DNA of 64,000 nucleotides from SABY01 sp964593705 (GTDB taxonomy: Bacteria > Bacteroidota > Bacteroidia > Bacteroidales > 4484-276). Position 1 is the stretch's first letter. Every line of letters starts with the position of its first letter. This document shows positions 25,454 through 34,104 of this stretch, piece after piece. The notes under the pieces are model-generated. The model had not been told where the DNA came from. It searched no databases and worked only from the letters and a program-made list of their open reading frames with translations. The stretch covers positions 1 to 64,000 of the forward strand of contig CAZQIV010000003.1 of the NCBI GenBank assembly GCA_964593705.1, given 5' to 3'. The translations under genes and the position numbers were made by a program.

Positions 25454-26494
25454 ATGTCAAAAGAAGCACTTTTCGGGAAAACCCTCGGCGAACTGCAAAG
25501 CATTGTAATTGATCTTGGATTACCAAAATTTACAGCAAAGCAAATTACCGGATGGCTTTACCAGAAGGATATCAGTACCATAGATGAAATGACCAATCTT
25601 TCGAAAAATGCCCGCCTAATTTTGAATGCACATTATGATTTTGGTCTCACTCCATCATCAAAAGTGCAGGAATCGGTGGGCGGGACAAAAAAATATCTGT
25701 TCCCGGCGGGCAAACACAAGTTTATCGAAGCTGCATACATTCCTGACGAAACCCGTAAAACCCTCTGTGTGTCTTCGCAGGTTGGCTGTAAAATGGGCTG
25801 CCTGTTTTGCATGACCGGAAAGCAGGGTTTTCAGGCCAACCTTACTGCCGGAGAAATTGTGAACCAGGTAAGAAGCCTTCCCGAAAAGGACGAACTGACC
25901 AATGTTGTTTACATGGGCATGGGCGAGCCCTTCGATAACCTTGAGGAAGTGTTGAAAAGTCTTGAAATTTTTACTTCGGACTGGGGTTATGGCTGGAGCC
26001 CGAAGCGCATTACCGTTTCAACCATTGGCATTGTTCCCGCAATAAAGCGGTTTCTAAACGAGAGCCAGTGTCATCTGGCAATAAGCCTTCATTCGCCTTT
26101 TGAAGCAGAACGAAAAAAACTCATGCCTGTCGAAAATGTTTATTCACTACCGGAAGTCATCAACACCATTAAAAACTTCGATTTTGGCCGCCAACGCAGG
26201 GTTTCGTTCGAATACATCATGTTTGAAGGTATAAACGACAAGCCGCGACATGTAAAAGAACTTGCCAGGATATTAAACGGTATCCGTTGTCGTATCAATT
26301 TAATTCGGTTTCACCCTATCCCAAATACACCATTAAAAGGCTCGGATGAGAAAACAATGGAAGAATTTATGGTCGCCCTAAATGCAAAAGATATTCGCAC
26401 TACTATCCGCGCATCACGTGGTGAAGATATTTTTGCTGCTTGTGGATTGCTGTCAACAAAAGAGCTTGTAAAAAGAGAAAATTCAGATTTTTAA
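25454..26494 (+). CDS. rlmN: 23S rRNA/tRNA adenine-C2 methyltransferase RlmN
   Basis: A 346-residue radical S-adenosylmethionine enzyme that methylates A2503 of 23S rRNA and some tRNAs. The iron-sulfur cluster motif CxxxCxxC is 'CKMGCLFC' (cysteines 112, 116, 119), followed by 'GEPFDN' and, near the C-terminus, 'ASRGEDIFAACG' with the methyl-carrying cysteine. The open frame begins earlier, inside the reductase tail, but ATG at 25454 (MSKEALFGKTLGEL) gives the family-typical start. It lies 16 bases after the TAA of the interrupted reductase and may be co-transcribed with it. Confidence 0.95.
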   Translation: MSKEALFGKTLGELQSIVIDLGLPKFTAKQITGWLYQKDISTIDEMTNLSKNARLILNAHYDFGLTPSSKVQESVGGTKKYLFPAGKHKFIEAAYIPDETRKTLCVSSQVGCKMGCLFCMTGKQGFQANLTAGEIVNQVRSLPEKDELTNVVYMGMGEPFDNLEEVLKSLEIFTSDWGYGWSPKRITVSTIGIVPAIKRFLNESQCHLAISLHSPFEAERKKLMPVENVYSLPEVINTIKNFDFGRQRRVSFEYIMFEGINDKPRHVKELARILNGIRCRINLIRFHPIPNTPLKGSDEKTMEEFMVALNAKDIRTTIRASRGEDIFAACGLLSTKELVKRENSDF

Positions 26495-26500
26495 GCCGCT

Positions 26501-26629
26501 AATTAGAGTTCGTCTTTTTGTTAGGTTTCCCGCAGATAACGCAAATTTTCGCAGAAATAAATCAGCGAAATCTGCGGGAGATTCTTTGGCCTCGGATAGA
26601 AATAGTTGACTTTATGGACACACACTAAT
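26501..26629. repeat. Palindromic element with AATTAGTG-like ends, copy 3
   Basis: Begins 'aattagagttcgtcttttt' and ends 'gactttatggacacacacta', matching the ends of copies 1 and 2. The interior has 'cccgcagataacgcaaattt' inverted as 'cagcgaaatctgcggga'. Confidence 0.7.
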
Positions 26630-26636
26630 CATTCAA

Positions 26637-26885
26637 CTTCAATTCAGCATTTTTATACCATTCGGGTCAACGAGATCACCAACATAATCGCCTACGTTAA
26701 ACACCTGAGGATCTATTACAACTGCATGGCCAGAATAAGAATCGACAAAATATAACCATCCTTCCCAAACTGATAACATTAATTTCATCACGGATAACAT
26801 AGTTCCCTTTTAAATCCTGCAAGTCCATCAGGTTCTTACCTTCAAATTGGGGTTCAACAGGAAAAAGTTCTTCTGTTACGTCCAT
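26637..26885 (-). pseudogene. Frameshifted hypothetical gene fragment
   Basis: One frame from ATG 26885 encodes 'MDVTEELFPVEPQFEGKNLM' and 'DLQDLKGNYVIRDEINVIS'. After 'VISLG' a one-base shift is needed to continue into 'EGWLYFVDSYSGHAVVIDPQ' and on to 'DLVDPNGIKMLN' followed by TGA. Both parts read like ordinary protein, so a single-base frameshift is likely. The product is not recognised. Confidence 0.5.
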
Positions 26886-26899
26886 GCTAACCTGACCTA

Positions 26900-27060
26900 T
26901 TCATAAACTCAGAATTTAATGGGCTAAAGCCCCGGTTTAACGAGTCTTTGACTTACCCCAGGCTTAAGCCTGGGGTAAGTCATCACTTTACAATACAGGG
27001 CTTTAGCCCAAAACATGAATTATTCAGGCTAAAACCTCTTAAGTCGCAATGCATCTTTAA
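26900..27060. repeat. Nested REP-like palindromes
   Basis: 'gggctaaagccccggttta' and 'acagggctttagccc' flank a second palindrome, 'ttaccccaggcttaagcctg'-'gggtaa'. This is another member of the 'cccgggctaaagcccggg' family seen at 24.6, 62.8 and 63.5 kb. No gene. Confidence 0.7.
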
Positions 27061-27093
27061 TCAGTTTTTTGATTTCCACATTCGGTATTGCTA

Positions 27094-27780
27094 TCAAAAA
27101 ATCCATTTTATTGCAGCGGTGGGCATCACCTCCAAATCTCCATCGAAAGTAAAGAAGTTCCGGCTGATCTCGATTTCACTACCTAAACTAAAATGCGGAT
27201 TCAAAACATACCAAAATTGAGGTTCGGTAAGAATAACAACATCTTTTCCGGAACCTGTAAAATTATCCTGTGTCCAGATATCTAAAAATCCTGTTAACAA
27301 TACTTTGTTTTTAAATAATGACTGATACCATACGAAAGTAACTTGGGCATCAGGGCTTTTAGCATTTTTGTTAGCACGGAATAGCAGCGAGGTATTAAGT
27401 GTGAAATTTCCGATTTTTATTGGATAGGCAATACCACCAAGCCAGGCCTGCAATATATAATCGGGCGTACCATCGTTGAACTCTACCTGCACCCCCAACC
27501 CACTCTTATGAACGGTAAATTTTCGGGCAAGCTCAAAATATGCAAGAGAGGCGCCTCCATTTCCTTTATCATAATCAATATCAACAAAACAAAATGTTGA
27601 ACCTAAATTATCTACCTTAAAAAACTCAAGTGTTGAGGTAAAATACTTACGTTCAATTTTATCGTTGCCATCATAAGCTTTCCCAAAATCGTAATGGAGC
27701 TGCAAATTTTGTGTAAAACTAGCTGAGCAAAAAACGACAACATTGATTATCGTAAAAAATAACAGGCGTGTTGTTTTCAT
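27094..27780 (-). CDS. DUF5020-family outer-membrane beta-barrel protein
   Basis: A 228-residue secreted protein with signal peptide 'LLFFTIINVVVFCSASFTQ' (about 5-23). The mature part starts 'NLQLHYDFGKAYDGNDKIER' and contains alternating strands such as 'LGGIAYPIKIGNFTLNTSLL', ending 'VMPTAAIKWIF' with a terminal phenylalanine, as in outer-membrane barrels. Pattern and length fit DUF5020, a Bacteroidetes family resembling nucleoside-specific Tsx channels. A role in small-molecule uptake is inferred from that similarity. Confidence 0.75.
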   Translation of the reverse strand: MKTTRLLFFTIINVVVFCSASFTQNLQLHYDFGKAYDGNDKIERKYFTSTLEFFKVDNLGSTFCFVDIDYDKGNGGASLAYFELARKFTVHKSGLGVQVEFNDGTPDYILQAWLGGIAYPIKIGNFTLNTSLLFRANKNAKSPDAQVTFVWYQSLFKNKVLLTGFLDIWTQDNFTGSGKDVVILTEPQFWYVLNPHFSLGSEIEISRNFFTFDGDLEVMPTAAIKWIF

Positions 27781-27830
27781 TTTCTTTGGATTTAGTACTC
27801 AAATGTAAAAATTATATACGAATCTCAGTT

Positions 27831-28304
27831 TCAAGAATTATGGTAGGGTTCATTTTTGATGATGGTAAATGCCCTGTACAATTGCTCCATAAAAATAACG
27901 CGGATAATTTGATGTGAGAATGTCATTTTGGAGAGTGAGATTTTTTCGTTGGCTCTTTGATAAACATCTGATGAAAAGCCATAAGCACCCCCAACAATGA
28001 AGTTGACAGCTTTTAAGCCCATGTTCATTTTCTTTTGGATAAATGCGGCAAAGTTTAGCGATGAAAAGGACTTCCCGTTTTCGTCCAAAAGGATATTATA
28101 ATCGCCAGGTTCAATTTTTTTGAGGATTAATTCACCTTCCTTTTTTTTAAATTCCTCTGCCGAAAAGTGTTTTGTGTTTTTTATTGCAGGTATAATAATT
28201 TCTTCGAAGGGCAGGTAGTTTTCAATCCTTTTCCTGTAAATTTCAAAACCTTCCTTAACAAAGCTTTGATGGGTTTTCCCTACTACTATCAACCTGATTT
28301 TCAT
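27831..28304 (-). CDS. rlmH: 23S rRNA pseudouridine-1915 N3-methyltransferase RlmH
   Basis: A 157-residue SPOUT-class methyltransferase that modifies pseudouridine 1915 in helix 69 of 23S rRNA. The knot region includes 'FIVGGAYGF' (S-adenosylmethionine binding) and the C-terminal 'FSHQIIRVIFMEQLYRAFTI' plus 'NEPYH', all diagnostic. Length is normal. It is divergent from the DUF4783 gene, an arrangement common in Bacteroidetes. Confidence 0.95.
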   Translation of the reverse strand: MKIRLIVVGKTHQSFVKEGFEIYRKRIENYLPFEEIIIPAIKNTKHFSAEEFKKKEGELILKKIEPGDYNILLDENGKSFSSLNFAAFIQKKMNMGLKAVNFIVGGAYGFSSDVYQRANEKISLSKMTFSHQIIRVIFMEQLYRAFTIIKNEPYHNS

Positions 28305-28349
28305 AAAAGTTTTTTTGGCACAAAATCTGAATTATAAAGGAATATCTTA

Positions 28350-28379
28350 TTGAAATCAATATAAAAAATAATAACTTTG
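28350..28379 (+). promoter_or_regulatory. Bacteroidetes-type promoter for the DUF4783 gene
   Basis: TTG at 28350-28352, a 19-base spacer and 'taactttg' at 28372-28379 match the -33 / -7 pattern (TTG, TAnnTTTG). Transcription would begin near 28386, so translation should start downstream of that, supporting the GTG at 28418. Confidence 0.6.
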
Positions 28380-28417
28380 CCGTGAATGCAAAAATAACGA
28401 AAAACGGAGTATCGATT

Positions 28418-28831
28418 GTGAAACATAAGACAACAAGATTTTTATTGGCATCAGGTCTCTTCATTTCGATGTTGATCGCGATTAATGCTATTGCGCAGGA
28501 ATCAGGAACAACAAAGGAAATTAGCAAGTGTTTTAAAACTGCTGATGCTTCAAAACTTGCAGTGCATTTTAACATCTCTCTGGACTTAGCCCTGCCGGGA
28601 AATGAGGGCGCTTACAGCAAAAAACAAGCTGAGCAAATATTAAAAATGTTTTTCGCAAACAATCCTGTTGATGAATTTACAATGGATCACACCGGAAATT
28701 CAAACAACGGCTCCACCTATCTCATTGGTTCATATAAATCCACATCCCAAAAAAAATTCCGGGTTTACCTGTTAATCAAAAACAGAAATAATATCGACTT
28801 AATCCAGCAACTTCAGATTGAACAGGAATAA
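28418..28831 (+). CDS. DUF4783-family secreted protein
   Basis: A 137-residue protein with signal peptide 'TRFLLASGLFISMLIAINAI' and a small alpha/beta mature domain: 'ISKCFKTADASKLAVHFNIS' then 'KKQAEQILKMFFANNP'. This fits DUF4783, a cystatin/NTF2-like Bacteroidetes family of unknown function. The frame reaches back to a GTG at 28382, but that lies before the predicted transcription start. GTG at 28418, preceded by 'acggag' as ribosome-binding site, is preferred. Confidence 0.75.
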   Translation: MKHKTTRFLLASGLFISMLIAINAIAQESGTTKEISKCFKTADASKLAVHFNISLDLALPGNEGAYSKKQAEQILKMFFANNPVDEFTMDHTGNSNNGSTYLIGSYKSTSQKKFRVYLLIKNRNNIDLIQQLQIEQE

Positions 28832-28883
28832 TAATGAACATAGATTTAAAACAAATTGGCCGATTGGCTTAATCTAAGATTTC

Positions 28884-29843
28884 TTATTCGTGTTTCTTCT
28901 TTCCAATAAATTCTTCAAATACCGGCATTAAATTTATCGAACCTGATTGGATAAGTATTTGAGATGTTTTTAAAAAATCTTCTTCTTTAAGATCACCGGA
29001 TATGCTCCCGTTTTCAGCAACAAAAACCTTTTCGATAATGCTGAGCATCCATTCCTGATGCGCACGGTTTGCCGGAATATTTCGACTTTTCATATACATT
29101 AAAACAACATCAATTGTTTCATCAGGATGATCGAAAGCATATTGCCAGCCCTCGATTGTTGCTTTAACAAAATCACTACAAATTCCAGGGTTTTGATTAA
29201 AAAACTCTTCTGTGCAATAAATGCCATCTTCAGGAAAATTCAAATTATAATCAAAGAAAAAGAAGGTATTTAAATCTTCATAATCTATTCCTGCATGGTA
29301 AATTTGATCATACTCATTGTACCACATCACACACATAATATCAACACCATCGTCTAAAAATAAGTCGATTGTACTCGTGATGGGAAATATTTCGGCATCA
29401 ATATTAAATTTATCAATAAATGCCATTGGAAGCTCCCGGAAATCCGACCTCCAAATTCCAATTTTTTTCCCATTAAAATCCTCAACACGAATAATATTAC
29501 TTGTTTTTTTTGTTACAAACATCAATGCCGATTTTTGTGAAAGCTGGCAGATATTGATAATATCCACCACCTCATCACGCAACTCGATTGCTCCGGAAAG
29601 AAACATGGTGCCAAAATCAGCTCCATTATTTACAAAGGCTGACGACATAGGAGCTAAAGGGCCACCATCTAAAACTTTAACATCAAGCCCGTATTTATCG
29701 TAAATACCCTTTTCGTAAGCCATGTAAATACCTGAGAATTGTGCCTGATGCAACCAATGAGGCATAAACCTTACAGTTGTTTGGGAATTAGCCCCAACAA
29801 ATATCAGGGACATAAAATAAAAAAGCAGGAATGTTTTCTTCAT
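28884..29843 (-). CDS. NMT1/THI5-like substrate-binding protein
   Basis: A 319-residue secreted protein with signal peptide ending around 'IFVGANSQ'. The mature part 'TVRFMPHWLHQAQFSGIYMA' and 'EKGIYDKYGLDVKVLDGGP' is characteristic of SsuA/THI5-like periplasmic binding proteins, which deliver pyrimidine precursors, sulfonates or nitrate-like ligands to ABC transporters. No permease or ATPase gene is adjacent, so the ligand is unknown. It follows the phosphodiesterase gene by 13 bases on the same strand and is probably co-transcribed. Confidence 0.85.
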   Translation of the reverse strand: MKKTFLLFYFMSLIFVGANSQTTVRFMPHWLHQAQFSGIYMAYEKGIYDKYGLDVKVLDGGPLAPMSSAFVNNGADFGTMFLSGAIELRDEVVDIINICQLSQKSALMFVTKKTSNIIRVEDFNGKKIGIWRSDFRELPMAFIDKFNIDAEIFPITSTIDLFLDDGVDIMCVMWYNEYDQIYHAGIDYEDLNTFFFFDYNLNFPEDGIYCTEEFFNQNPGICSDFVKATIEGWQYAFDHPDETIDVVLMYMKSRNIPANRAHQEWMLSIIEKVFVAENGSISGDLKEEDFLKTSQILIQSGSINLMPVFEEFIGKKKHE

Positions 29844-29856
29844 TTTTTTTGTACTT

Positions 29857-30885
29857 TTAAAATTCGATCAATTGCCCTTGTTCAGGAATAAGAATTTTAA
29901 CCCCTAATTTGTTTTTAAGCAGCAATTGTTTATAAATTAAATATTTGTTATCGCTTCCTTCATTCCACCCGGGCTTAATACCGGTAATAATTATGAGGAT
30001 TCCTTTCAATGCAACTTTTGCATTATCGGGATCAGTAATTTGCGCCAGTTTTTCCAATTCCCTGAAAACCCATTTTGGAGTAAGATGACCGTAAAGCTGT
30101 GTATCGGGCTGCTCGTCAGGATAGGAACACTCCATAAAAATTGCGCTCATTTTTCCATTTCGGATTATGGGAGCTATTGATTGCCATATTTCAGCAAGAT
30201 GGCCATTACCTTCAATTTCATCAGCGCCTGTATCTCCGAGATAAAGCACATAGTCGCCAAAATATTCAATAAGAAATGCTGTTGACCAGTATGGTTCCTG
30301 GTGGCTTACCATAAATGGAGTAACATTAAATTTTGTATCCTCAATGCTTCGCGCTTCGCCGGGAATAAGGGTATGATAGTTTAAAACATTCAGTTTCATT
30401 CCTGTTCCTTCATTGGTGAAATTAGGCCAGATTTCCCAATTAAAAATATCCTTTTGGAGAAAGTCGATGGTCTGGGCGCTTCCATAAATATTGGCCTGCT
30501 TAATTGCAGGGGAAGCAATTACAAGGCCGGCTATATGATCGAGATGGGCGTGTGAAATAAGATATCCTTTAATTAATTCCCTGAAAATATACCCTGTTTT
30601 TGAGGCATCCACATCATCAGGTACGAATACATCGTAAAAGTTTCCCATTTTCACCGCTTGTTCAATTCCTGTGTAAACAGTTCCCGCATCAAGGCAAATA
30701 AAATTGTTTGAATTTTTTGAAGACAGGAGGTAGGCAGACAAATTATTATCTTCGATGCCCCCACCCGAACCAAGTACCACACATTTAAATTTTATGGAAG
30801 AACGGTCCTGCCCAAACAATGGTTGGAAAATTACAAGTAATAACAATAATAACAAGACCGGGTAACTGCATGTGGTATTTTTCAT
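29857..30885 (-). CDS. Class-II 3',5'-cyclic-nucleotide phosphodiesterase
   Basis: A 342-residue secreted metallo-beta-lactamase-fold phosphodiesterase. A signal peptide ('LLLLLLLVIFQPLFGQ') precedes the mature domain. 'SHAHLDHIAGLVIASPA' exactly fits the class-II cyclic nucleotide phosphodiesterase signature, and 'DYVLYLGDTGAD' and 'MECSYPDEQPD' supply further metal ligands. Homologues hydrolyse cAMP or cGMP; periplasmic members may salvage cyclic nucleotides. The frame reaches a TTG at 30906, but ATG at 30885 is a better start. Confidence 0.88.
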   Translation of the reverse strand: MKNTTCSYPVLLLLLLLVIFQPLFGQDRSSIKFKCVVLGSGGGIEDNNLSAYLLSSKNSNNFICLDAGTVYTGIEQAVKMGNFYDVFVPDDVDASKTGYIFRELIKGYLISHAHLDHIAGLVIASPAIKQANIYGSAQTIDFLQKDIFNWEIWPNFTNEGTGMKLNVLNYHTLIPGEARSIEDTKFNVTPFMVSHQEPYWSTAFLIEYFGDYVLYLGDTGADEIEGNGHLAEIWQSIAPIIRNGKMSAIFMECSYPDEQPDTQLYGHLTPKWVFRELEKLAQITDPDNAKVALKGILIIITGIKPGWNEGSDNKYLIYKQLLLKNKLGVKILIPEQGQLIEF

Positions 30886-31120
30886 AGCTCGTGATTTAAT
30901 TTTCAAAAATAAATTAAATCCACGTCATTACACAGTAATTCAAAATTATGATGGAATAATATTTTTTCCCGGACAATAATTATAACGAATCAGAAAAACT
31001 GTAATCGATATCTTTTTAAGATTTGAAATATTGCAACATTTTATAATTCATCCAATCAATCTAAATTCCTTCTAAATTCAATTTGTAGCAATAAACTTTA
31101 GTCAAGATCACAAATAGTTT

Positions 31121-31128
31121 TATTTTTG
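31121..31128 (+). promoter_or_regulatory. Candidate -7 element of the pyrophosphatase gene
   Basis: 'tatttttg' matches TAnnTTTG and lies 38 bases upstream of the hppA start codon. The -33 region ('ctttagtc') is only a weak match. Confidence 0.4.
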
Positions 31129-31165
31129 CCCATCTTTTATCAATCACATAAAATTTAAATTGCTT

Positions 31166-33706
31166 ATGAAAAAAGTATTTACAATTCTTTCGCTGGCATT
31201 TTTGCCCGTGTTTGCAATTGCAAGCGAAGCCGACCTTGCAATTCCTCAAGACATCGGTAAACAAACCATTCTTTACTGGGGCTTCCTGATTACTTTTGCA
31301 GGGTTTCTTTTCGGACTGTTTCAGTTCATGAAAGTAAAAAAAATCAGGGCGCATAAATCCATGCTCGATGTAGCTGATGTAATTTATGAAACAGGCAAAA
31401 CCTACCTCATCCAACAAGGAAAATTTCTGGCCATCCTGTTTATTTTTATTGGAGCGGCTGTAGCCTTTTATTTTGGATTTTTATCCCAGCATGAGGTGAT
31501 TGATCCTGTCACCGGAGCGGCTCAGATGGAAAATTCGTTTGGTATTGGCGGTGTACTTATGATTTTAGGCTGGACAGTGGTTGGAATTTTGGGAAGTTAT
31601 AGTGTTGCATGGTTTGGCATCCGCATGAATACCCTGGCCAACTCAAGAATGGCTTTTGCCTCTTTAGAAAGAAAACCTATTAAACTTTTAAATATTCCTT
31701 TGAATGCCGGGATGAGCATTGGTGTAGTTTTAATCTCATTAGAGCTTATCATGATGCTTATCATATTACTTTTTGTTCCCGGCGAATATGCCGGCGCCAG
31801 TTTTATTGGCTTCGCCATTGGTGAATCATTAGGCGCATCTGTACTCAGAATTGCCGGCGGAATCTTTACAAAAATTGCCGACATCGGCTCTGACCTGATG
31901 AAAGTAATCTTTAAAATTGGTGAGGACGACCCACGCAACCCCGGAACCATTGCCGACTGTGTTGGCGATAATGCCGGCGACAGCGTTGGCCCGACTGCCG
32001 ATGGTTTTGAAACTTATGGTGTAACTGGTGTAGCTTTGATTACATTTATATTGCTTGCCATTTCCTACAACCTTGGAAATATTGCTGATTTCCAGCCTGA
32101 ATTTGTTACTTTACTGGCAGCATCCCTCAATGTTGAGTCGTTCAACATAAGCAGTAAAGCTTCACTGGAAGTGCTTACCGAAGCCTTACAAGTTAAAATG
32201 CTGATGTGGATATTCCTTATGAGAATCCTGATGATCATTACTTCGGTGGTTTCATTTTGGATTAATGGAGCTATTACAACAGCTAGATATCAAAATGTTG
32301 ATGAGCTGGATTTCGAAAAACCTCTCACTTCATTGGTTTGGATAACCTCTCTTTTATCCATTGTTGTAACTTTTGTTTTAAGTTATTTTGTTATAGGAAA
32401 TCTCCCCAATGATTTGTGGATTATCCTTTCGGTAATTATCAGTGCAGGTACACTAGGCGCTGCTTTGATTCCTGAATTTACAAAGCTGTTTACCAGCCCC
32501 AAATCAACACACGTGAACGAAGTGGTTGAGGCCTCCAAAAAAGGCGGTGCTTCACTAAATATTCTTTCAGGTCTTGTGGCCGGAAACTTCAGCGCTTTCT
32601 GGATGGGCATGGTATTTTTTGGTTTGATGTTCGTGGCTTATTATGCCAGTACTTTTGGCTTGGGCGAACTGATGATCTATCCATCAATATTTGCCTTTGG
32701 CCTTGTTGCTTTCGGTATGCTGGGCATGGGACCTGTTACCATTGCTGTTGATAGTTATGGCCCTGTAACCGACAATGCACAATCAATTTATGAGCTTTCG
32801 CTAATCGAGGAAGACGTAGCGAAAATAACTCCTGAGATTGAAAAGGAGTTTGGTTTTACACCTGATTTTGAAAAATCAAAATATTACCTCGAAGCTAACG
32901 ATGGTGCCGGAAATACTTTTAAAGCTACCGCCAAGCCGGTGTTAATCGGTACCGCGGTTGTTGGAGCCACCACCATGATTTTCTCCTTGATTCTCGTTAT
33001 TAAGGAAACACTTGGGGTAAATCCTGAGGAAATTCTCAACCTGCTAAATCCATATTCTATTCTTGGATTCCTTTTGGGTGGCGCTGTAATTTATTGGTTT
33101 ACCGGAGCCTCAATTCAGGCAGTTACAACCGGTGCTGCACGTGCGGTAGAATTTATCAAAGTTAATATCAACCTCGACCCCAACGCACCCAAAAAAGCTG
33201 ATGTTGAAAAATCGAGACAAGTGGTGAAAATATGTACCCAATATGCTCAAAAAGGTATGTGGAATATTTTTATTGCCATATTCTCGTTTGCACTTGCCTT
33301 TGCTTTTCTTTCTTCACCGGTATCATCAAATGCCCCCGTTTCGATGTTTGTAAGTTACCTGATTTCTATTGCTTTTTTTGGCTTGTTCCAGGCCGTATTC
33401 ATGGCAAATGCCGGTGGAGCATGGGATAACGCTAAAAAAGTAATTGAGGTGGATATGGGAGAAAAGGGAACCGAGTTACATGCTGCTGCGGTTATTGGCG
33501 ATACTGTGGGCGATCCTTACAAAGACACCTCTTCGGTTGCATTGAACCCCATTATTAAGTTCACCACTTTGTTTGGATTGTTGGCAATGGAAATTGCTTT
33601 GGCCGAGCATTTCAGGGCTTATGCTCATTATGTTGGTGTTGCATTCCTTGCTATTGCATTGTATTTTGTTTACAGGTCATTCTACAAAATGCGGATTAAC
33701 CAATAA
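31166..33706 (+). CDS. hppA: Membrane-bound ion-pumping pyrophosphatase HppA
   Basis: An 846-residue integral membrane pyrophosphatase with about 16 transmembrane helices that couples pyrophosphate hydrolysis to proton or sodium transport. The catalytic acidic motif is 'CVGDNAGDSVGPTADGFETY', with the second half site 'GDTVGDPYKDTSSVALNP' near the C-terminus. 'GAGNTFKATAKP' has lysine where potassium-dependent enzymes carry alanine, suggesting a potassium-independent pump; ion specificity is not settled. The N-terminus has a signal-like extension ending around 'PVFAIAS'. Single-gene unit with its own terminator. Confidence 0.95.
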   Translation: MKKVFTILSLAFLPVFAIASEADLAIPQDIGKQTILYWGFLITFAGFLFGLFQFMKVKKIRAHKSMLDVADVIYETGKTYLIQQGKFLAILFIFIGAAVAFYFGFLSQHEVIDPVTGAAQMENSFGIGGVLMILGWTVVGILGSYSVAWFGIRMNTLANSRMAFASLERKPIKLLNIPLNAGMSIGVVLISLELIMMLIILLFVPGEYAGASFIGFAIGESLGASVLRIAGGIFTKIADIGSDLMKVIFKIGEDDPRNPGTIADCVGDNAGDSVGPTADGFETYGVTGVALITFILLAISYNLGNIADFQPEFVTLLAASLNVESFNISSKASLEVLTEALQVKMLMWIFLMRILMIITSVVSFWINGAITTARYQNVDELDFEKPLTSLVWITSLLSIVVTFVLSYFVIGNLPNDLWIILSVIISAGTLGAALIPEFTKLFTSPKSTHVNEVVEASKKGGASLNILSGLVAGNFSAFWMGMVFFGLMFVAYYASTFGLGELMIYPSIFAFGLVAFGMLGMGPVTIAVDSYGPVTDNAQSIYELSLIEEDVAKITPEIEKEFGFTPDFEKSKYYLEANDGAGNTFKATAKPVLIGTAVVGATTMIFSLILVIKETLGVNPEEILNLLNPYSILGFLLGGAVIYWFTGASIQAVTTGAARAVEFIKVNINLDPNAPKKADVEKSRQVVKICTQYAQKGMWNIFIAIFSFALAFAFLSSPVSSNAPVSMFVSYLISIAFFGLFQAVFMANAGGAWDNAKKVIEVDMGEKGTELHAAAVIGDTVGDPYKDTSSVALNPIIKFTTLFGLLAMEIALAEHFRAYAHYVGVAFLAIALYFVYRSFYKMRINQ

Positions 33707-33730
33707 CACAATATTAATTATCAAGTAAAA

Positions 33731-33763
33731 AGCTATCCCGCAGAACGGGATGGCTTTTTTTTA
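33731..33763 (+). terminator. Rho-independent terminator of hppA
   Basis: 'gctatcccg' and 'cgggatggc' pair around 'cagaa' and are followed by eight T. It starts 24 bases after the hppA stop codon. Confidence 0.9.
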
Positions 33764-33901
33764 CTAGCCGAATTCATTTCAAAAAGGCCCCAAAACCATG
33801 CTCCAGCTTGGCTCGTCATCGTTGAAAGGGGTATTTTATCAATCAAACATGTTTTATATTTTAACAATAGTGTTTTAAACAGGTAGCATATTTTTGTAGA
33901 G

Positions 33902-34027
33902 GTGGAGAAGGTAAAAAAGAAAAAATCTACTGATACATACGATTTTTTCAATTCTGCCGGGCTATGGGCCAACAGGGAAATAAATGCTAAAGAACTTAGA
34001 AAGCAGGCATGGGACAGGACAAAATAG
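33902..34027 (+). pseudogene. Antitoxin remnant (VapB-like C-terminus)
   Basis: A 41-codon frame, probably opened by GTG at 33902, ends 'NSAGLWANREINAKELRKQA' and 'WDRTK', the toxin-binding tail common in Bacteroidetes antitoxins of PIN toxins. The N-terminal DNA-binding part is missing or very short. It overlaps the following PIN fragment. Confidence 0.5.
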
Positions 34028-34080
34028 TACTTTGCGATACCGATGTTATAATCGAATTTTACAGGAACAAGGTTTATTAA
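34009..34080 (+). pseudogene. PIN-domain toxin remnant (first 23 residues)
   Basis: Starts with ATG overlapping the antitoxin remnant and reads 'DKIVLCDTDVIIEFYRNK', the first strand and catalytic aspartate of a PIN nuclease, before TAA after 23 codons. The rest of the roughly 130-residue toxin is absent. Confidence 0.55.
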
Positions 34081-34104
34081 TGGGGTAAAGCTTTATAAAA
34101 AAGA

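Noticed and set aside
33733..33972. 79-codon minus-strand frame
   Set aside because: It overlaps the hppA terminator and runs antisense to the antitoxin remnant.
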